Notes: generated by a model not told the origin, from the letters alone. A DNA stretch of 64,000 nucleotides from Flavobacterium sp. I3-2 (GCF_013389595.1 NZ_CP058306.1:3100001-3164000), one strand, 5' to 3'. Shown: positions 34,556 to 45,404, numbered from the stretch's first letter. Numbers and translations: made by a program.

Positions 34556-37500
34556 ATGAGAAACAAATATTTACTTTTATTTTTACTTTTTCTGATTCAA
34601 TATCAATTAAATGCTCAAGATTTTCAATGGGTAAGACAAATAAAAGGTATCAGTCATGAATACAAAGAAGAAGTTATTGATATAGCTGTAGATACAAATC
34701 AAAACAGTTACACTATTGGAGATACTAGATCATCATATTTTGATTTAGATCCAACTCCAGATGGTGAATTAATTATCGATAACTCAAACATACAAAACTT
34801 TAGTGGTACCTACCTTTTTAAATTAGATGCTGCTGGAAACTTTATTTGGGGACATACCTTTGGTAATTTAAAGACAGGTGATCACGCTTTAAAAGTAAAA
34901 ATTGGTACGGATAGCAATATATATGCGATTTTATCAATAAGCGAACTAAATACTAATCTTAATATCATTGAAAATTTTATTAAAATATTCAAAATTTCAC
35001 CAAGCGGAAATATTTTATCAACCATTTCAATTCCTCAATTTTATGGGTATTCAAACAGTATTACTCCGTTTGATATCGAACTTGATAATGAGAATAACAT
35101 TTATGTAACAGGATATTTCATTGGAAATGTCAATATAAATAATAATCCAAATTTTAATTTAAATAACAACAACGGTATTGGTAATTTTGTATTTAAAATA
35201 AACAATGACGGAAATCTTATTTGGTCAAAACAAATAAACATAAATTTTGGTATAAAAAATAAATTAGCTTTACGTCCAGATGGAAATATCAACCTATGTA
35301 TAGATAATTCTAATAACTATCATTTAATTAATATCGATACGAATGATGGAGCTACAATTTGGGAAAAGATTTTTAATAATCAATATTATAATAACTTTCA
35401 TGTTAATCAAAATGGAATTGTAATATTAGGAAAAAAAGATCATTATACAACAATTGATGTTGATCCTTCTGAAAATTCTTATGAAATAAGTGGTGATTTT
35501 GAATATCTTATATTTTTGAATTTAGATGGATCTTTATTAGATGTTAAAAAGTTTCAAAAAGAAGGAAATGATAATATTCAGTTTGATGCAGTTACATCAG
35601 ATTCTGATGGAAACTATTATTTAGCTGGTAAATTCACAAATACAATAGATTTAGATCCTTCACCAAATAATACTTTTATTTTTTCTTTGCTTGGTGATTC
35701 AAATATGTTTAGTTTGAAATTAGATATGAATCGAAACTTTGTAAATGCATTTCAATTTGGACAAGAAGTACCTCTACAAAGTCCTTATAATATTTGTATG
35801 GTTTCAAACATAAAAAAAGTTGAAGTAGTGAATGAAAATTTATTTATTACAGGTGAATTTTTAAGAACATGCGATTTTAATCCTTCACCAACTGAAAATG
35901 CTACTTTATATTCTGTTAATATTGTAACCATTGTAGAAGATGGTTTTCTATTAAAAATAAAATCCTGTAATTCAAATGCACCGAATGGAGATAGTATTCA
36001 AACTTTTTGTAATACTCAACAAGCAACAGTACAAGATTTAACTCCGAATTATGACTCTATTAAATGGTATGATTCAATCAATTCATCAACACCATTAAAT
36101 ACAAACACACCACTACAAAACGGGCAAACTTATTTTGCTTCAAGTCAGGTTGGAACTTGCGTTGAAAGTAATAGATTGGCTGTAACTGTAAGTATTTCGG
36201 ATATAATAGCACCATTAGTTAACACAAATCAAATTTTTTGTTCAAGTTTGAATCCTGTGATTGCAAATTTAGAAGCTATAGGAGAAAATCTTAAATGGTA
36301 TTCAAACCCAAACGATACTGTTTCTTTAAATAACAATATATCATTACAAAACAATACTGATTATTATGTATCTCAAACTTTTGGTAATTGTGAAAGTGAA
36401 AGAAAACTAGTACATGTGTCAATTGTTACAAATGATCCTCCGATAGCAATATCACCACAGATTTTCTGTTTAGATAATAATCCAAAAATAAATTCAATCT
36501 CTATTGAAGGACAAAATATAAAATGGTATGATTCTTTGATAAATGGAAATTTAATTCCAAGTAATACTAACTTAATCAATGGACAAACTTATTATGCATC
36601 GCAAACTTTGAACAATTGTGAAAGTTTAAGAATTCCAATTTTAGTAAATATTCAAAATATTGAGAAACCAAACGGACCTGAAAATCAAACATTTTGTCAA
36701 AACCAAAATCAAACATTAAACAATATTGCTGTAGAAGGTTCAAATATAAAATGGTATAATGAAAATGGGATACTTTTACCAAATAATACAATTTTAGTAA
36801 ATAATACAACTTACTATGCATCTCAAACTATTAATAACTGCGAAAGTTCAAATCGATTAGCTGTTAATATATCATTTATTAATACATTAAATGCAAACGA
36901 TTATTCAGATGTTATTTGTGATACTGATAATAATTATTTTGAAAATATTGATTTAACTGATTATACTTTGTATTTAATTGATAATTACAACGATTACAGT
37001 TTCGAATATTATAGTACTTTAACTGGAGCAAATAATCAAATAAATGCAGATGCAATATTAAACTTTACAAATTTCACTTTAACAAATGCAAACTCTACTA
37101 TTTTTGTCAGAATTCAATCTGATAATAATTGTTTTCAGGTTGTAAAATTAAATTTAACTCTAATCTCAATACCAAATTTAGATATAAAAAATAGTTATTC
37201 AATTTGTAAAAACGAACAAATCTCAATTGATGCCGGTGCTGAATTTGATAGTTATGATTGGTCAACAGGCGAAACAACTCGAATAATAAATATCTCCGAA
37301 GAAGGAGAATATTTTGTAACTGTAACAAAAAATTACGAAAACACGTCATGTACTCAAACAAAATATTTTTCAGTTAAACATTCAATTACTCCTGTAATTA
37401 AAAACATACGTACACAAGATTGGACAGATTCTGAAAATGAAATTACAATTGAAATGTATAATTATGGAAATTTTGAATATTCTATTGATGATATTAATTA

Positions 37501-37855
37501 CCAAAAAAATAATACTTTTAAAGGATTAAAAAGTGGAGAATACACTGCTATTGTAAAAGACTTAGATGGATGTGGATTTTCACAAGAAGATTTTTATTTA
37601 CTTAATTATCCTAAATTTTTTACTCCTAACAATGATGGTAAAAATGACACTTGGAAAATTGAGTTTGGAAATTTTGAACCAAATTTAGAAATTTCAATTT
37701 TTGATAGAAATGGAAAATTATTAAAAACAATGAAAAATATAGATTCTTGGGATGGAAACTTAAACGGAAAACCTTTACCTTCAAACGATTACTGGTTTGT
37801 AGTTACTAGACAAAATGGAAAAAATTTGAGAGGACATTTTACTTTAAAAAGATAA
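34556..37855 (+). CDS. T9SS type B secreted surface protein with Ig-like repeats
   Basis: This 1,099-residue protein begins with a signal peptide (residues 1-21, ending LNAQ). A beta-propeller-like N-terminal half (SBBP-type repeats such as TSDSDGNYYLAGKFTNTIDL) follows. Then come four Ig-like repeats of about 78 residues, each with QTFC, IKWYDS, GQTYYASQ and NCES signatures. The last 85 residues (PKFFTPNNDGKNDTWKI to the end) are the gliding-motility-associated CHU_C type B sorting domain, which directs export by the type IX system and attachment or release at the surface. It is likely an adhesin. The gene stands alone between two hairpins. Confidence 0.9.
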   Translation: MRNKYLLLFLLFLIQYQLNAQDFQWVRQIKGISHEYKEEVIDIAVDTNQNSYTIGDTRSSYFDLDPTPDGELIIDNSNIQNFSGTYLFKLDAAGNFIWGHTFGNLKTGDHALKVKIGTDSNIYAILSISELNTNLNIIENFIKIFKISPSGNILSTISIPQFYGYSNSITPFDIELDNENNIYVTGYFIGNVNINNNPNFNLNNNNGIGNFVFKINNDGNLIWSKQININFGIKNKLALRPDGNINLCIDNSNNYHLINIDTNDGATIWEKIFNNQYYNNFHVNQNGIVILGKKDHYTTIDVDPSENSYEISGDFEYLIFLNLDGSLLDVKKFQKEGNDNIQFDAVTSDSDGNYYLAGKFTNTIDLDPSPNNTFIFSLLGDSNMFSLKLDMNRNFVNAFQFGQEVPLQSPYNICMVSNIKKVEVVNENLFITGEFLRTCDFNPSPTENATLYSVNIVTIVEDGFLLKIKSCNSNAPNGDSIQTFCNTQQATVQDLTPNYDSIKWYDSINSSTPLNTNTPLQNGQTYFASSQVGTCVESNRLAVTVSISDIIAPLVNTNQIFCSSLNPVIANLEAIGENLKWYSNPNDTVSLNNNISLQNNTDYYVSQTFGNCESERKLVHVSIVTNDPPIAISPQIFCLDNNPKINSISIEGQNIKWYDSLINGNLIPSNTNLINGQTYYASQTLNNCESLRIPILVNIQNIEKPNGPENQTFCQNQNQTLNNIAVEGSNIKWYNENGILLPNNTILVNNTTYYASQTINNCESSNRLAVNISFINTLNANDYSDVICDTDNNYFENIDLTDYTLYLIDNYNDYSFEYYSTLTGANNQINADAILNFTNFTLTNANSTIFVRIQSDNNCFQVVKLNLTLISIPNLDIKNSYSICKNEQISIDAGAEFDSYDWSTGETTRIINISEEGEYFVTVTKNYENTSCTQTKYFSVKHSITPVIKNIRTQDWTDSENEITIEMYNYGNFEYSIDDINYQKNNTFKGLKSGEYTAIVKDLDGCGFSQEDFYLLNYPKFFTPNNDGKNDTWKIEFGNFEPNLEISIFDRNGKLLKTMKNIDSWDGNLNGKPLPSNDYWFVVTRQNGKNLRGHFTLKR

Positions 37856-37862
37856 AAATCCA

Positions 37863-37888
37863 CAACGCCATCTAATTAGATGGCGTTG
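37863..37888. terminator. Palindromic hairpin after the T9SS gene
   Basis: A perfect 26-bp palindrome (half-site CAACGCCATCTAA) lies 7 nt after the stop codon. It lacks a good T run on either side, so termination may be weak. Its core is identical to the hairpin at 34477-34494. Confidence 0.55.
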
Positions 37889-37960
37889 TAGGTTATTTAA
37901 GACTTTATAAGTATAAAAAAAATTTATATAATCCTAATTTAAAACATTCATACCTAGTTT

Positions 37961-38374
37961 TTAATGAGGAAGCTTATTTCTCAATATACCATATAAAAAT
38001 GTTCCTAAAATAGCACCTACAATTACAAACATCATAGACCATAAACCAGTTCCAACTAGAACAAACATTGGTCCAGGACATGCGCCGATTAAAGCCCATC
38101 CCAATCCAAAGAAAATTCCACCAAACAAATAACGCACTATAGATTTTTCTTTTGGTACAATTGTAATTTTATTCCCATCAACATCTTTCTTTTCTGAAAG
38201 TTTCATCCATTGTGTTCCAATAACTCCAATTACTAAAGCACTTCCGATGAATCCATACATATGTAAAGATTGAAAATGAAACATTTCATAAATTCGGAAC
38301 CAAGAAGCTGCCTCAGCTTTGTACATTGTAATTCCAAAAATAATTCCTATTGTGATATATATTATATTTCTCAT
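37961..38374 (-). CDS. YeeE/YedE-type sulfur transporter, second half (DUF6691)
   Basis: This 137-residue membrane protein has four hydrophobic segments and the motif IGACPGPMFVLVGTG, whose cysteine corresponds to the thiosulfate-conducting cysteine of YeeE-type channels. It follows the other half by 3 nt on the same strand. Together the two proteins cover a full YeeE/YedE transporter that is a single chain in other bacteria. They probably import a sulfur compound across the inner membrane. Confidence 0.82.
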   Translation of the reverse strand: MRNIIYITIGIIFGITMYKAEAASWFRIYEMFHFQSLHMYGFIGSALVIGVIGTQWMKLSEKKDVDGNKITIVPKEKSIVRYLFGGIFFGLGWALIGACPGPMFVLVGTGLWSMMFVIVGAILGTFLYGILRNKLPH

Positions 38375-38377
38375 AGT

Positions 38378-38926
38378 TTAAAAAATTAAAGGATAAATTA
38401 AAAATGACATGATCAGCCCACCAACAAAAAAACCAATTACTGCAATTAAAGAAGGTAATTGTAAATCACTCAAACCTGAAATTGCATGACCAGAAGTACA
38501 TCCACCAGCATAACGTGTTCCAAAACCAGCTAACAAACCACCGATTAATAATAAAATGATGTTTTTTAAATTCATTACATTAAAAAATTCTGGTGGGGAA
38601 TATGCTTTTCCAGCACTTTCAAAGCCAAGTGCGTTTAGTTCAGCTATTGTTTGCGAAGAAATAGCAGGAATTTGATTATTAGAAAGATAATTTGAAGCAA
38701 TAAAACCACCAATCATTGTCCCTACTAAAATCAATAAATTCCATCGTTGTACTTTCCAATTAAAATTAAAAAACTCACAATTTTTCCCGGCACCTAAAGC
38801 AGCGCACATGGTTCTAAAATTTGAAGAAACTCCAAAATTTTTACCTAGTAAAATAAGTAAAATCATTAATAAAGCAACAATCGGACCACCGACGTACCAA
38901 GGCCAAGCCTGATATATTATTTCCAT
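38378..38926 (-). CDS. YeeE/YedE-type sulfur transporter, first half
   Basis: This 182-residue membrane protein has about five hydrophobic segments and the YeeE/YedE signature GTRYAGGCTSGHAISGL (about residues 136-152) with its conserved cysteine. It is the first gene of a two-gene operon with the DUF6691-type partner. A -7-like element GATATTTG is at 38945-38952 on the minus strand. The split into two short subunits is common in Bacteroidota and Proteobacteria; it is not a frameshift. Confidence 0.85.
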   Translation of the reverse strand: MEIIYQAWPWYVGGPIVALLMILLILLGKNFGVSSNFRTMCAALGAGKNCEFFNFNWKVQRWNLLILVGTMIGGFIASNYLSNNQIPAISSQTIAELNALGFESAGKAYSPPEFFNVMNLKNIILLLIGGLLAGFGTRYAGGCTSGHAISGLSDLQLPSLIAVIGFFVGGLIMSFLIYPLIF

Positions 38927-39026
38927 ATTTCAATAAATTTGAAGCAAATATCCAATATTAAAATTATATTGAATGTTACCTAAGTTACATTGTCAAATAC
39001 TTAACATATAATTATATACTTTTCTC

Positions 39027-39034
39027 TAACTTTG
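39027..39034 (+). promoter_or_regulatory. Promoter -7 element of the lipoprotein gene at 39054
   Basis: TAACTTTG matches TAnnTTTG and lies 19 nt before the ATG. Confidence 0.55.
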
Positions 39035-39053
39035 ATAAATAAAAATCAGAAAT

Positions 39054-39920
39054 ATGTTTAGATATTATTCAGTCATCGGATTCTTTTTAATTTTATCATG
39101 TCAAACTAAATCTCAAGATTTAAATGTTTTGTTTTCTTTTCCTAAGAAAAACAATGAAATTTCAGGTCTTGTTTATCATCCTTCAGACCATTTACTTTAT
39201 GCTCTAGAAGATAAAGGAAATGCAAATGAAATCTACGCATTTGATTTAAATGGAAAATTGACAAAAACGATTTCCATCAATAACGTAACTAATACCGATT
39301 GGGAAGATTTTACAATAGATACCCAAGGAAATTTATATATTGGTAATTTTGGAAACAATGATAATTCACGACAAGATTTGGCAATTTATAAATTAAATTT
39401 TTCAGATCTAAACAATAAAACCATTACACCTTCACAAATCACACATTTCGCTTACCCTGAACAAACTGAATTTCCTCCAAAGAAAAAAGAATTGTTTTTT
39501 GATTGTGAAGCTTTTGTTGAAATAGATTCTTCTTTTTATTTATTTACTAAGAATAGATCGAAAGGTTTTGATGGCAGTTTTTATGTTTATAAAATTCCAA
39601 ACAAAGCAGGTAATTTTAAAGCTCAAAAAATAGCGGAATTAAATAGCGGAAATTCATATGATCGTATGGCAATTACTGGAGCAGCTTATCATCCTGAAAG
39701 TAAACAAATTGCATTAACAACACACACGAATGTAATTTTAATTCCGTTTGAAAATGAAGGATCCTTTCAACAAGATAATCTAAAATTTGTAGCATATAAT
39801 CATAACTCACAAAAAGAATCCTTAACGTTCAAAGATAAAAACACCTTATTTATTGCCGACGAAAAAGAAAAGAAAAAAGATAATGGTAGAAATGTTTATG
39901 AATTTAAACTTTTGGATTAG
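39054..39920 (+). CDS. Beta-propeller-like lipoprotein of unknown function
   Basis: This 288-residue protein has a lipoprotein signal (FFLILSCQTKSQ, Cys16). The mature part reads like a propeller: ISGLVYHPSDHLLYALEDKG, IDTQGNLYIGNFGNN, GSFYVYKIPN and ITGAAYHPESKQIALTTHTN recur as blade-like strands. It resembles NHL/SdiA-regulated-type surface proteins, but no family can be fixed. The final base of its TAG stop coincides with the first base of an IS256-type element, so the original end of the gene may have been different. Confidence 0.65.
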   Translation: MFRYYSVIGFFLILSCQTKSQDLNVLFSFPKKNNEISGLVYHPSDHLLYALEDKGNANEIYAFDLNGKLTKTISINNVTNTDWEDFTIDTQGNLYIGNFGNNDNSRQDLAIYKLNFSDLNNKTITPSQITHFAYPEQTEFPPKKKELFFDCEAFVEIDSSFYLFTKNRSKGFDGSFYVYKIPNKAGNFKAQKIAELNSGNSYDRMAITGAAYHPESKQIALTTHTNVILIPFENEGSFQQDNLKFVAYNHNSQKESLTFKDKNTLFIADEKEKKKDNGRNVYEFKLLD

Positions 39921-41344
39921 GGCAGTATCCAAAAAACTGTGTAAATAGAAAATGAGATGAGTTTGCAACTCCATCTCATTTTTTTTAATTTATTAAACAC
40001 AGTTTATTATGAAAACACTACTAGGCAAAATTATCAAAGACCAAGGACTTTTAGAAGGTTTAAAAACTCAAGAAGATTTAAGTAAATTATTAAAGGAATT
40101 ACATTCTGATTTAATCGAAGCGATGTTACATAGCGAACTTGATGCGCATTTAGGTTACTCTAAAAACGAAAAAAATGATAGTAACAATGTGCGTAATGGT
40201 TGACTTTTAAATGATTAAAAAGTGAACATGGCGAAACTATAATTTCAGTTCCTCGTGATAGCAACGGAAGTTTTGAATCTATTGTGGTTCCTAAACATCA
40301 TTCTAAAGCGTTTCAGTCGAAAATATGGTAATTTATCTTTACGCTAAAGGATTAAGCATATCAGATATCGAACAAGAACTTTATGAACTATATGATTATA
40401 AGCTTTCTACTTAATCTATTTCAATTATAACCGACAAGTTCTTGATCGGCAAAATCGTCCATTAGACCAGATTTGTTGTATTGTTTGGATAGAAGTAATC
40501 GTATTTAAAGTTCGTCAAGGTGGTTAAGTAATCAATAAAACTAGTTGTTTAGCTGTTGGTTTGAATCTGGATGGTCACGAGGAAATTCTTGGTATGTGGC
40601 TTGGTCAAAATGAATCTGCTACCTTTTGGCAAGGTGTATTAACAGATATAAAAGTTCGTGGTGTTGAAGATATTTTAGTTACATAACTGATAATTTAATT
40701 GGATTAACACAAGCTATTACTAATGTTTTTCCCGAAGTTAATACAAAGATCTGAGTAGTTCATCAACTGCGAAGCAATCATGAATTCCGTAATTAAAAAA
40801 AAAATGAATAAATTAGAAATTCTGCAAGATATGTGGTTTGGAAAGATAAAAAGGAGTTTATTTCAGAAATGAAACTGATTTACAACGCTCCAAATCGAGA
40901 AATGGCAGCTCAAGAATTAGAATGTTTTGCTGAAAAATGGAATCAAAAATATCCGTATGCAATTCAATCTTGGAGAAATAATTATCTAATGTGATTCTAT
41001 TTTAAATTGGAATTCGATGAATCTTTGATTTGGGATGAATTAACCGTATTCTTTGACTTCCCAATCGAAATTAGAAAAATTATATACACCACAAATTTAA
41101 TTGAAAATTTAAACGGTAAAATCAGAAAATATACCAAAAATAAATTATCATTCCCTACGGATGATGCTGTTTTAAAATCCGTATATTTTGCATTAAGAGA
41201 AGCTACCAAAAAATGGTCAATACCAATCCAAAATTGAGGATTAATCCTCAATCAGTTCTTAACTATATTTGAAAAAAGGGTTCAACTTTAATTAAAAGTC
41301 AAACCCCAATATTATTAACTCACACACTTTTTAGGATAGTGTCC
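39920..41344 (+). mobile_element. Degenerate IS256-family insertion sequence
   Basis: The 1,425-bp element has terminal inverted repeats: the left end GGGCAGTATCCAAAAAACTG (from 39920) matches the complement of the right end (to 41344) at 20 of 25 positions. It carries a broken IS256-type transposase on the + strand. I see no target duplication. It lies exactly between the ends of two convergent genes and has replaced whatever terminator was there. Confidence 0.85.
40009..41291 (+). pseudogene. IS256 family transposase, multiply disrupted
   Basis: The N-terminal 64 codons (LLEGLKTQEDLSKLLKELHS, HLGYSKNEKN) are intact up to a TGA. Further pieces in changing frames match the rest of the family: GLNLDGHEEILGMWLGQNES, FWQGVLTDIKVRGVEDIL, EKWNQKYPYAIQSWRNN and [20 protein letters not shown]. 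The last part has TGA where the family has Trp (QNWGLIL) and then runs to the natural end at 41291. There are at least four frameshifts or stops, so the gene is dead. Confidence 0.9.
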
Positions 41345-41353
41345 ATTTTTTGT

Positions 41354-42109
41354 TTAATAGCTAAAAGAACTTATTTGCTCTAATGTTAGAAAATCATTTC
41401 CTGTCCATTTGTACTGAGAAACCGATTTATCACCAAAAGCAAATAACACATCATTATAAACTACTACATCTTTAAAATTAGTATTAAAAGATTTTGCAAG
41501 AATTGGTTCGGCTGGATTTGTGATGTTAAAAATTTTCAGTTCATCATCACAGACAATTAAATAATTGTCATGCAATGCTAAACCTCTTGGAAATGTTAGA
41601 TTTCTTTGATGAATTAACTCTGGATTTCTTGGATCTGCAATATCATAAACCATTAGCGTGTTTAAATTATTGCCACAATTTGTATTTGAATGTAATGTTA
41701 CAAAAGCGTGTGTTTGATTGGCAACAACTGGATCACAAGCTGTAAAATGTTGTGCTTCTGAAAGTAAATTTGGATTTTCAGGATTTGTAACATCATAAAT
41801 AAACATTCCATTTCTTGAACCAATAAACAGATAGTTATCTAAAGAATATAAAGTTTCGATATTAAAACCTACATCTTTTTGATTCACTTTTACCGGATTT
41901 TCCTTATTTTGAATATTAAATACATTTAGTTTTTGATAATCAACGGTATATAAATAATTACCTTTTAATGCAAAAGTCGCTAAAGACCCACCTTTTCCGT
42001 CTGATTGAGATGAACCTTCAGATTCTTGATTTCCTGAATTATCACTAGAACAACTTATTGTTAATAAAACAAAAAAGATGCACATTAAAGTTAAAGTTAT
42101 TTTTTTCAT
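41354..42109 (-). CDS. LVIVD repeat lipoprotein
   Basis: This protein of about 251 residues has a lipoprotein signal (CIFFVLLTISCSSDNSG). It consists of LVIVD-type propeller repeats: LYTVDYQKLNVFNIQNKENP, LFIGSRNGMFIYDVTNPENP, TLMVYDIADPRNPELI and LIVCDDELKIFNITNPAEP. Such proteins sit on the cell surface; function is unknown. I chose the ATG at 42109, which gives a normal MKKITLTL signal start; an upstream ATG at 42130 overlaps the preceding gene. It is co-directional with the other LVIVD gene, 11 nt away. Confidence 0.8.
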   Translation of the reverse strand: MKKITLTLMCIFFVLLTISCSSDNSGNQESEGSSQSDGKGGSLATFALKGNYLYTVDYQKLNVFNIQNKENPVKVNQKDVGFNIETLYSLDNYLFIGSRNGMFIYDVTNPENPNLLSEAQHFTACDPVVANQTHAFVTLHSNTNCGNNLNTLMVYDIADPRNPELIHQRNLTFPRGLALHDNYLIVCDDELKIFNITNPAEPILAKSFNTNFKDVVVYNDVLFAFGDKSVSQYKWTGNDFLTLEQISSFSY

Positions 42110-42120
42110 TTTATTATTTT

Positions 42121-42615
42121 TTAGTTCCAATCTACTACAATTTTACCTTCACCAACATTTTGCAAATAACCATCAGGCGAAACTAGTTCTGGAAAAGTAT
42201 TTGGAATTCGTTTTAAAAGTTGTACTTGTTGATTCTCTATATTTAACTTAAAAGCAATTAGATCTACTGCCTGATTTGCATAAAAAACTTCGTCTCGAAT
42301 TGCAATATCTGTCACACCAGGAATTTCAATAAAAGCAATTAAAATGGGATTTTCTGGATTTACATTATTGTATATATGAAAACCACGATTCGCATCTCCA
42401 ATAAACATATAATTATCTTTAAGATAAATTTTACCTGCTTTTTTCATTGTTTGGGGAGCGGTCATTTTTATTGAATTTTCGAAATCTGATCGAGTCATTA
42501 TTGATGCACTGTAATTAGAAGGACCTCGCCATTCATCATCTCTTTCGCAAGTCATCGAACTTAACGAAAACAAGATTAAAAAGAGCACTGCAAATTGTTT
42601 TGTGTTTTTAATCAT
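42121..42615 (-). CDS. LVIVD repeat lipoprotein, short
   Basis: This 164-residue protein has a lipoprotein signal (LFSLSSMTCERDD, Cys23) and two LVIVD-like repeats (IYLKDNYMFIGDANRGFHIY, NNVNPENPILIAFIEIPGVT). It is the first gene of a pair with the longer LVIVD protein. The pair probably acts together at the cell surface. Nothing identifies a ligand. Confidence 0.75.
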   Translation of the reverse strand: MIKNTKQFAVLFLILFSLSSMTCERDDEWRGPSNYSASIMTRSDFENSIKMTAPQTMKKAGKIYLKDNYMFIGDANRGFHIYNNVNPENPILIAFIEIPGVTDIAIRDEVFYANQAVDLIAFKLNIENQQVQLLKRIPNTFPELVSPDGYLQNVGEGKIVVDWN

Positions 42616-42715
42616 AAGCTAATATTTTTAATGGTTGATAATTTTTACATATTATGAAGTTTTAAAAATAATATTATTTTATATATATGTAAGCTATTTA
42701 ACAAAAAAATAGTAA

Positions 42716-42757
42716 ACAAAAAAAGAATCTACTAATTAGTAGATTCTTTTTTTTGTT
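42716..42757 (-). terminator. Terminator of clpC
   Basis: A perfect 30-bp palindrome (42721-42750; half-site AAAAGAATCTACTAA) includes the clpC stop codon. On the minus strand it continues into a T-rich run. Confidence 0.9.
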
Positions 42758-45290
42758 TTGCAACGGTAGCTTTTAAAGCTTCTTCATTTTCTATTTTGTC
42801 AATAATGATGTGATCACCTTCTGAAATTTTGTTAGTAATGATTTCTTCAGCAAGTAAATCTTCTACATATTTTTGAATAGCTCTTTTCAAAGGTCGAGCA
42901 CCATATTGCTTATCAAAACCTTTATCTGCAATAAAATCTAAAGCCTTTTCTGTCAGTTCAACTTCATAGCCTAAATCTTTTACACGCTTATATAACTTAG
43001 CAATTTCAATGTTAATGATTTGATGAATATGTTCTTTTTCAAGAGCATTGAATACCACAACATCATCAATTCTATTTAAAAATTCAGGAGCAAAAGCTTT
43101 TTTTAGTGCATTTTCTATAATTGATTTTGTGTTATCATCAACTTGCTCTTGTTTTGCTTTAGTTCCGAAACCAACACCTTGACCAAAATCTTTTAATTGT
43201 CGTGCGCCAACATTTGAAGTCATGATGATGATTGTGTTTCTAAAATCAACTTTACGTCCTAAACTATCCGTTAAATGTCCGTCATCCAAAACCTGAAGCA
43301 TCATATTAAAGACATCCGGATGTGCCTTTTCTACTTCATCAAGCAAAACAACACTATAAGGTTTTCTTCTTACTTTTTCTGTCAATTGGCCACCTTCTTC
43401 GTATCCGACATAACCTGGAGGAGCACCAACTAATCTAGAAATGGCGAATTTTTCCATGTATTCACTCATGTCAATACGAATTAAAGCATCTTCAGAATCA
43501 AAAATTTCTTTAGCAATTACTTTTGCTAATTGAGTTTTACCGACTCCAGTTTGACCTAAGAAAATAAACGAACCAATTGGTTTATTAGGATCTTTAAGTC
43601 CAGCTCTATTTCTCTGAATTGATTTAGCAATTTTAGCAACAGCTTCATCTTGACCAATAACTTTTCCGCGAATGGCATCTGGCAAGTTTGCTAATTTTTT
43701 AGTTTCAGTTTGAGCAACTTTGTTAACAGGAATTCCGGTCATCATTGAAACTACATCTGCAACATTGTCTTCTGTAACTGTAATTTTATTATTTCTAGCT
43801 TCTTCTTCCCAACGTTCTTGAGCAATTGCTAAATCTTTCTCAACACGTTTTTCATCGTCACGTAAGCTAGCAGCTTCTTCATATTTTTGAAGTTTTACTG
43901 CAGCAGATTTACTATCGCGCACTTTTTCTAGTTCCGCTTCAAGATTAAGAATATCTTGAGGAACTTCGATGTTGGTAATATGAACTCTTGATCCAGCTTC
44001 GTCAAGTGCGTCGATTGCTTTGTCCGGAAGAAAACGATCAGTCATGTAGCGATTTGTCAATTTCACACAAGCTTCAATTGCCTCTGGAGAATAGATAACA
44101 TTATGATGGTCTTCGTATTTTGCTTTAATATTATTTAAAATTGTAATGGTTTCATCTACAGAAGTTGGTTCAACAATTACTTTCTGAAAACGACGCTCAA
44201 GTGCACCATCTTTCTCGATATATTGACGGAATTCATCTAAAGTTGTTGCGCCAACACATTGGATCTCACCACGTGCTAAAGCTGGTTTAAACATGTTTGA
44301 AGCATCTAAAGAACCAGTTGCTCCTCCAGCACCTACAATTGTATGAATCTCATCTATAAACAGTATGATGTCAGTGTTTTTTTCTAACTCATTCATTACG
44401 GCTTTCATGCGTTCTTCAAATTGGCCACGGTATTTTGTTCCTGCTACTAAACTCGCAAGATCCAACGTAATTACACGCTTGTTAAATAAAATACGCGATA
44501 CTTTTTTCTGAACAATACGCAATGCCAAACCTTCTGCAATTGCAGATTTTCCTACTCCAGGTTCACCTATTAAAAGTGGATTGTTTTTCTTTCTACGACT
44601 TAAAATTTGCGAAACACGTTCAATTTCTTTTTCTCTACCTACAATTGGATCCAATTTTCCTTGCTCAGCCATTTCAGTTAAATCTCGACCAAAATTATCT
44701 AATACAGGTGTGTTTGATTTTTTAGTTGATTTATTTGCTGGAGAACTTGCACTAGAGAAACTGTCATTTTGTCTGTCTTCGTCACCATCATTATCGAAAG
44801 CATCATTTTTAGGAAATTCTGTTTCGTTTTGATTTTCATTTTCGTTGTCTGATAAAATTGCAATGAACTGTTCTTTACAAATTTCATAATCTATTTTACA
44901 ACGATTTAGAAGTATTGTAGTCGGATCATCGGAATTTCTTAAAATTGACATTAAAATATGACCAGTGTTGATTACCTCTGTTTTGTATAATTTTTTTTCT
45001 AGAAATGCTCTTTTTAGGGCATTTTCTGCTTGTTTAGTTAAATGAATGTTTTTCTTTTCAGCATTAAAAGCTGCGTTTGGATTTTCTGGAACCAATGCTT
45101 CAAAGCGATTTCTTAAAAACGCTAAATCAATATCTAAATTTAGAAGAATAGCAATTGCCTCTCCTTGTCCTTCACGTAGAAGGCCAAGCATTATATGTTC
45201 TGTACCAATATAATCGTGCCCTAAACGTAGTGCTTCATCACGACTGAAAGTTATGACTTCCTTAACTCTTGGTGAAAAATTATCGTCCAT
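42732..45290 (-). CDS. clpC: ATP-dependent Clp protease ATP-binding subunit ClpC
   Basis: This 852-residue AAA+ chaperone unfolds proteins for the ClpP protease. It has a Clp_N double repeat (residues 1-145), a first AAA domain with Walker [10 protein letters not shown] (about 243) and DEIHT, a UVR-like middle segment ([20 protein letters not shown]) and a second AAA domain with GQTGVGKTQ (about 575). The C-terminal D2-small domain follows. The UVR segment marks ClpC rather than ClpA or ClpB. It stands alone, ended by a long hairpin. Confidence 0.96.
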   Translation of the reverse strand: MDDNFSPRVKEVITFSRDEALRLGHDYIGTEHIMLGLLREGQGEAIAILLNLDIDLAFLRNRFEALVPENPNAAFNAEKKNIHLTKQAENALKRAFLEKKLYKTEVINTGHILMSILRNSDDPTTILLNRCKIDYEICKEQFIAILSDNENENQNETEFPKNDAFDNDGDEDRQNDSFSSASSPANKSTKKSNTPVLDNFGRDLTEMAEQGKLDPIVGREKEIERVSQILSRRKKNNPLLIGEPGVGKSAIAEGLALRIVQKKVSRILFNKRVITLDLASLVAGTKYRGQFEERMKAVMNELEKNTDIILFIDEIHTIVGAGGATGSLDASNMFKPALARGEIQCVGATTLDEFRQYIEKDGALERRFQKVIVEPTSVDETITILNNIKAKYEDHHNVIYSPEAIEACVKLTNRYMTDRFLPDKAIDALDEAGSRVHITNIEVPQDILNLEAELEKVRDSKSAAVKLQKYEEAASLRDDEKRVEKDLAIAQERWEEEARNNKITVTEDNVADVVSMMTGIPVNKVAQTETKKLANLPDAIRGKVIGQDEAVAKIAKSIQRNRAGLKDPNKPIGSFIFLGQTGVGKTQLAKVIAKEIFDSEDALIRIDMSEYMEKFAISRLVGAPPGYVGYEEGGQLTEKVRRKPYSVVLLDEVEKAHPDVFNMMLQVLDDGHLTDSLGRKVDFRNTIIIMTSNVGARQLKDFGQGVGFGTKAKQEQVDDNTKSIIENALKKAFAPEFLNRIDDVVVFNALEKEHIHQIINIEIAKLYKRVKDLGYEVELTEKALDFIADKGFDKQYGARPLKRAIQKYVEDLLAEEIITNKISEGDHIIIDKIENEEALKATVAKQKKESTN

Positions 45291-45404
45291 TATAAAAAAT
45301 TTTAGGGTGTATATTTATTTCATTGCAATTTTAGTACCATTTTTTTTAATCTTAATGTACTAGAATAAATAGACGAAAAAATAATGAAACTAAAAAATGT
45401 TTTC

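Noticed and set aside
37961-38926. A frameshift splitting one YeeE/YedE gene into two
   Set aside because: Each half has its own start codon, complete helices and conserved cysteine motif. Two-subunit versions are a known arrangement.
39912-41353. Target-site duplication around the IS256-type element
   Set aside because: The flanks (TTGGATTA on the left, ATTTTTTG on the right) do not match. The duplication has decayed or the ends have shifted.
44522-44887. Overlapping ORFs inside clpC
   Set aside because: They lie within a fully conserved ClpC reading frame and have no features of their own.
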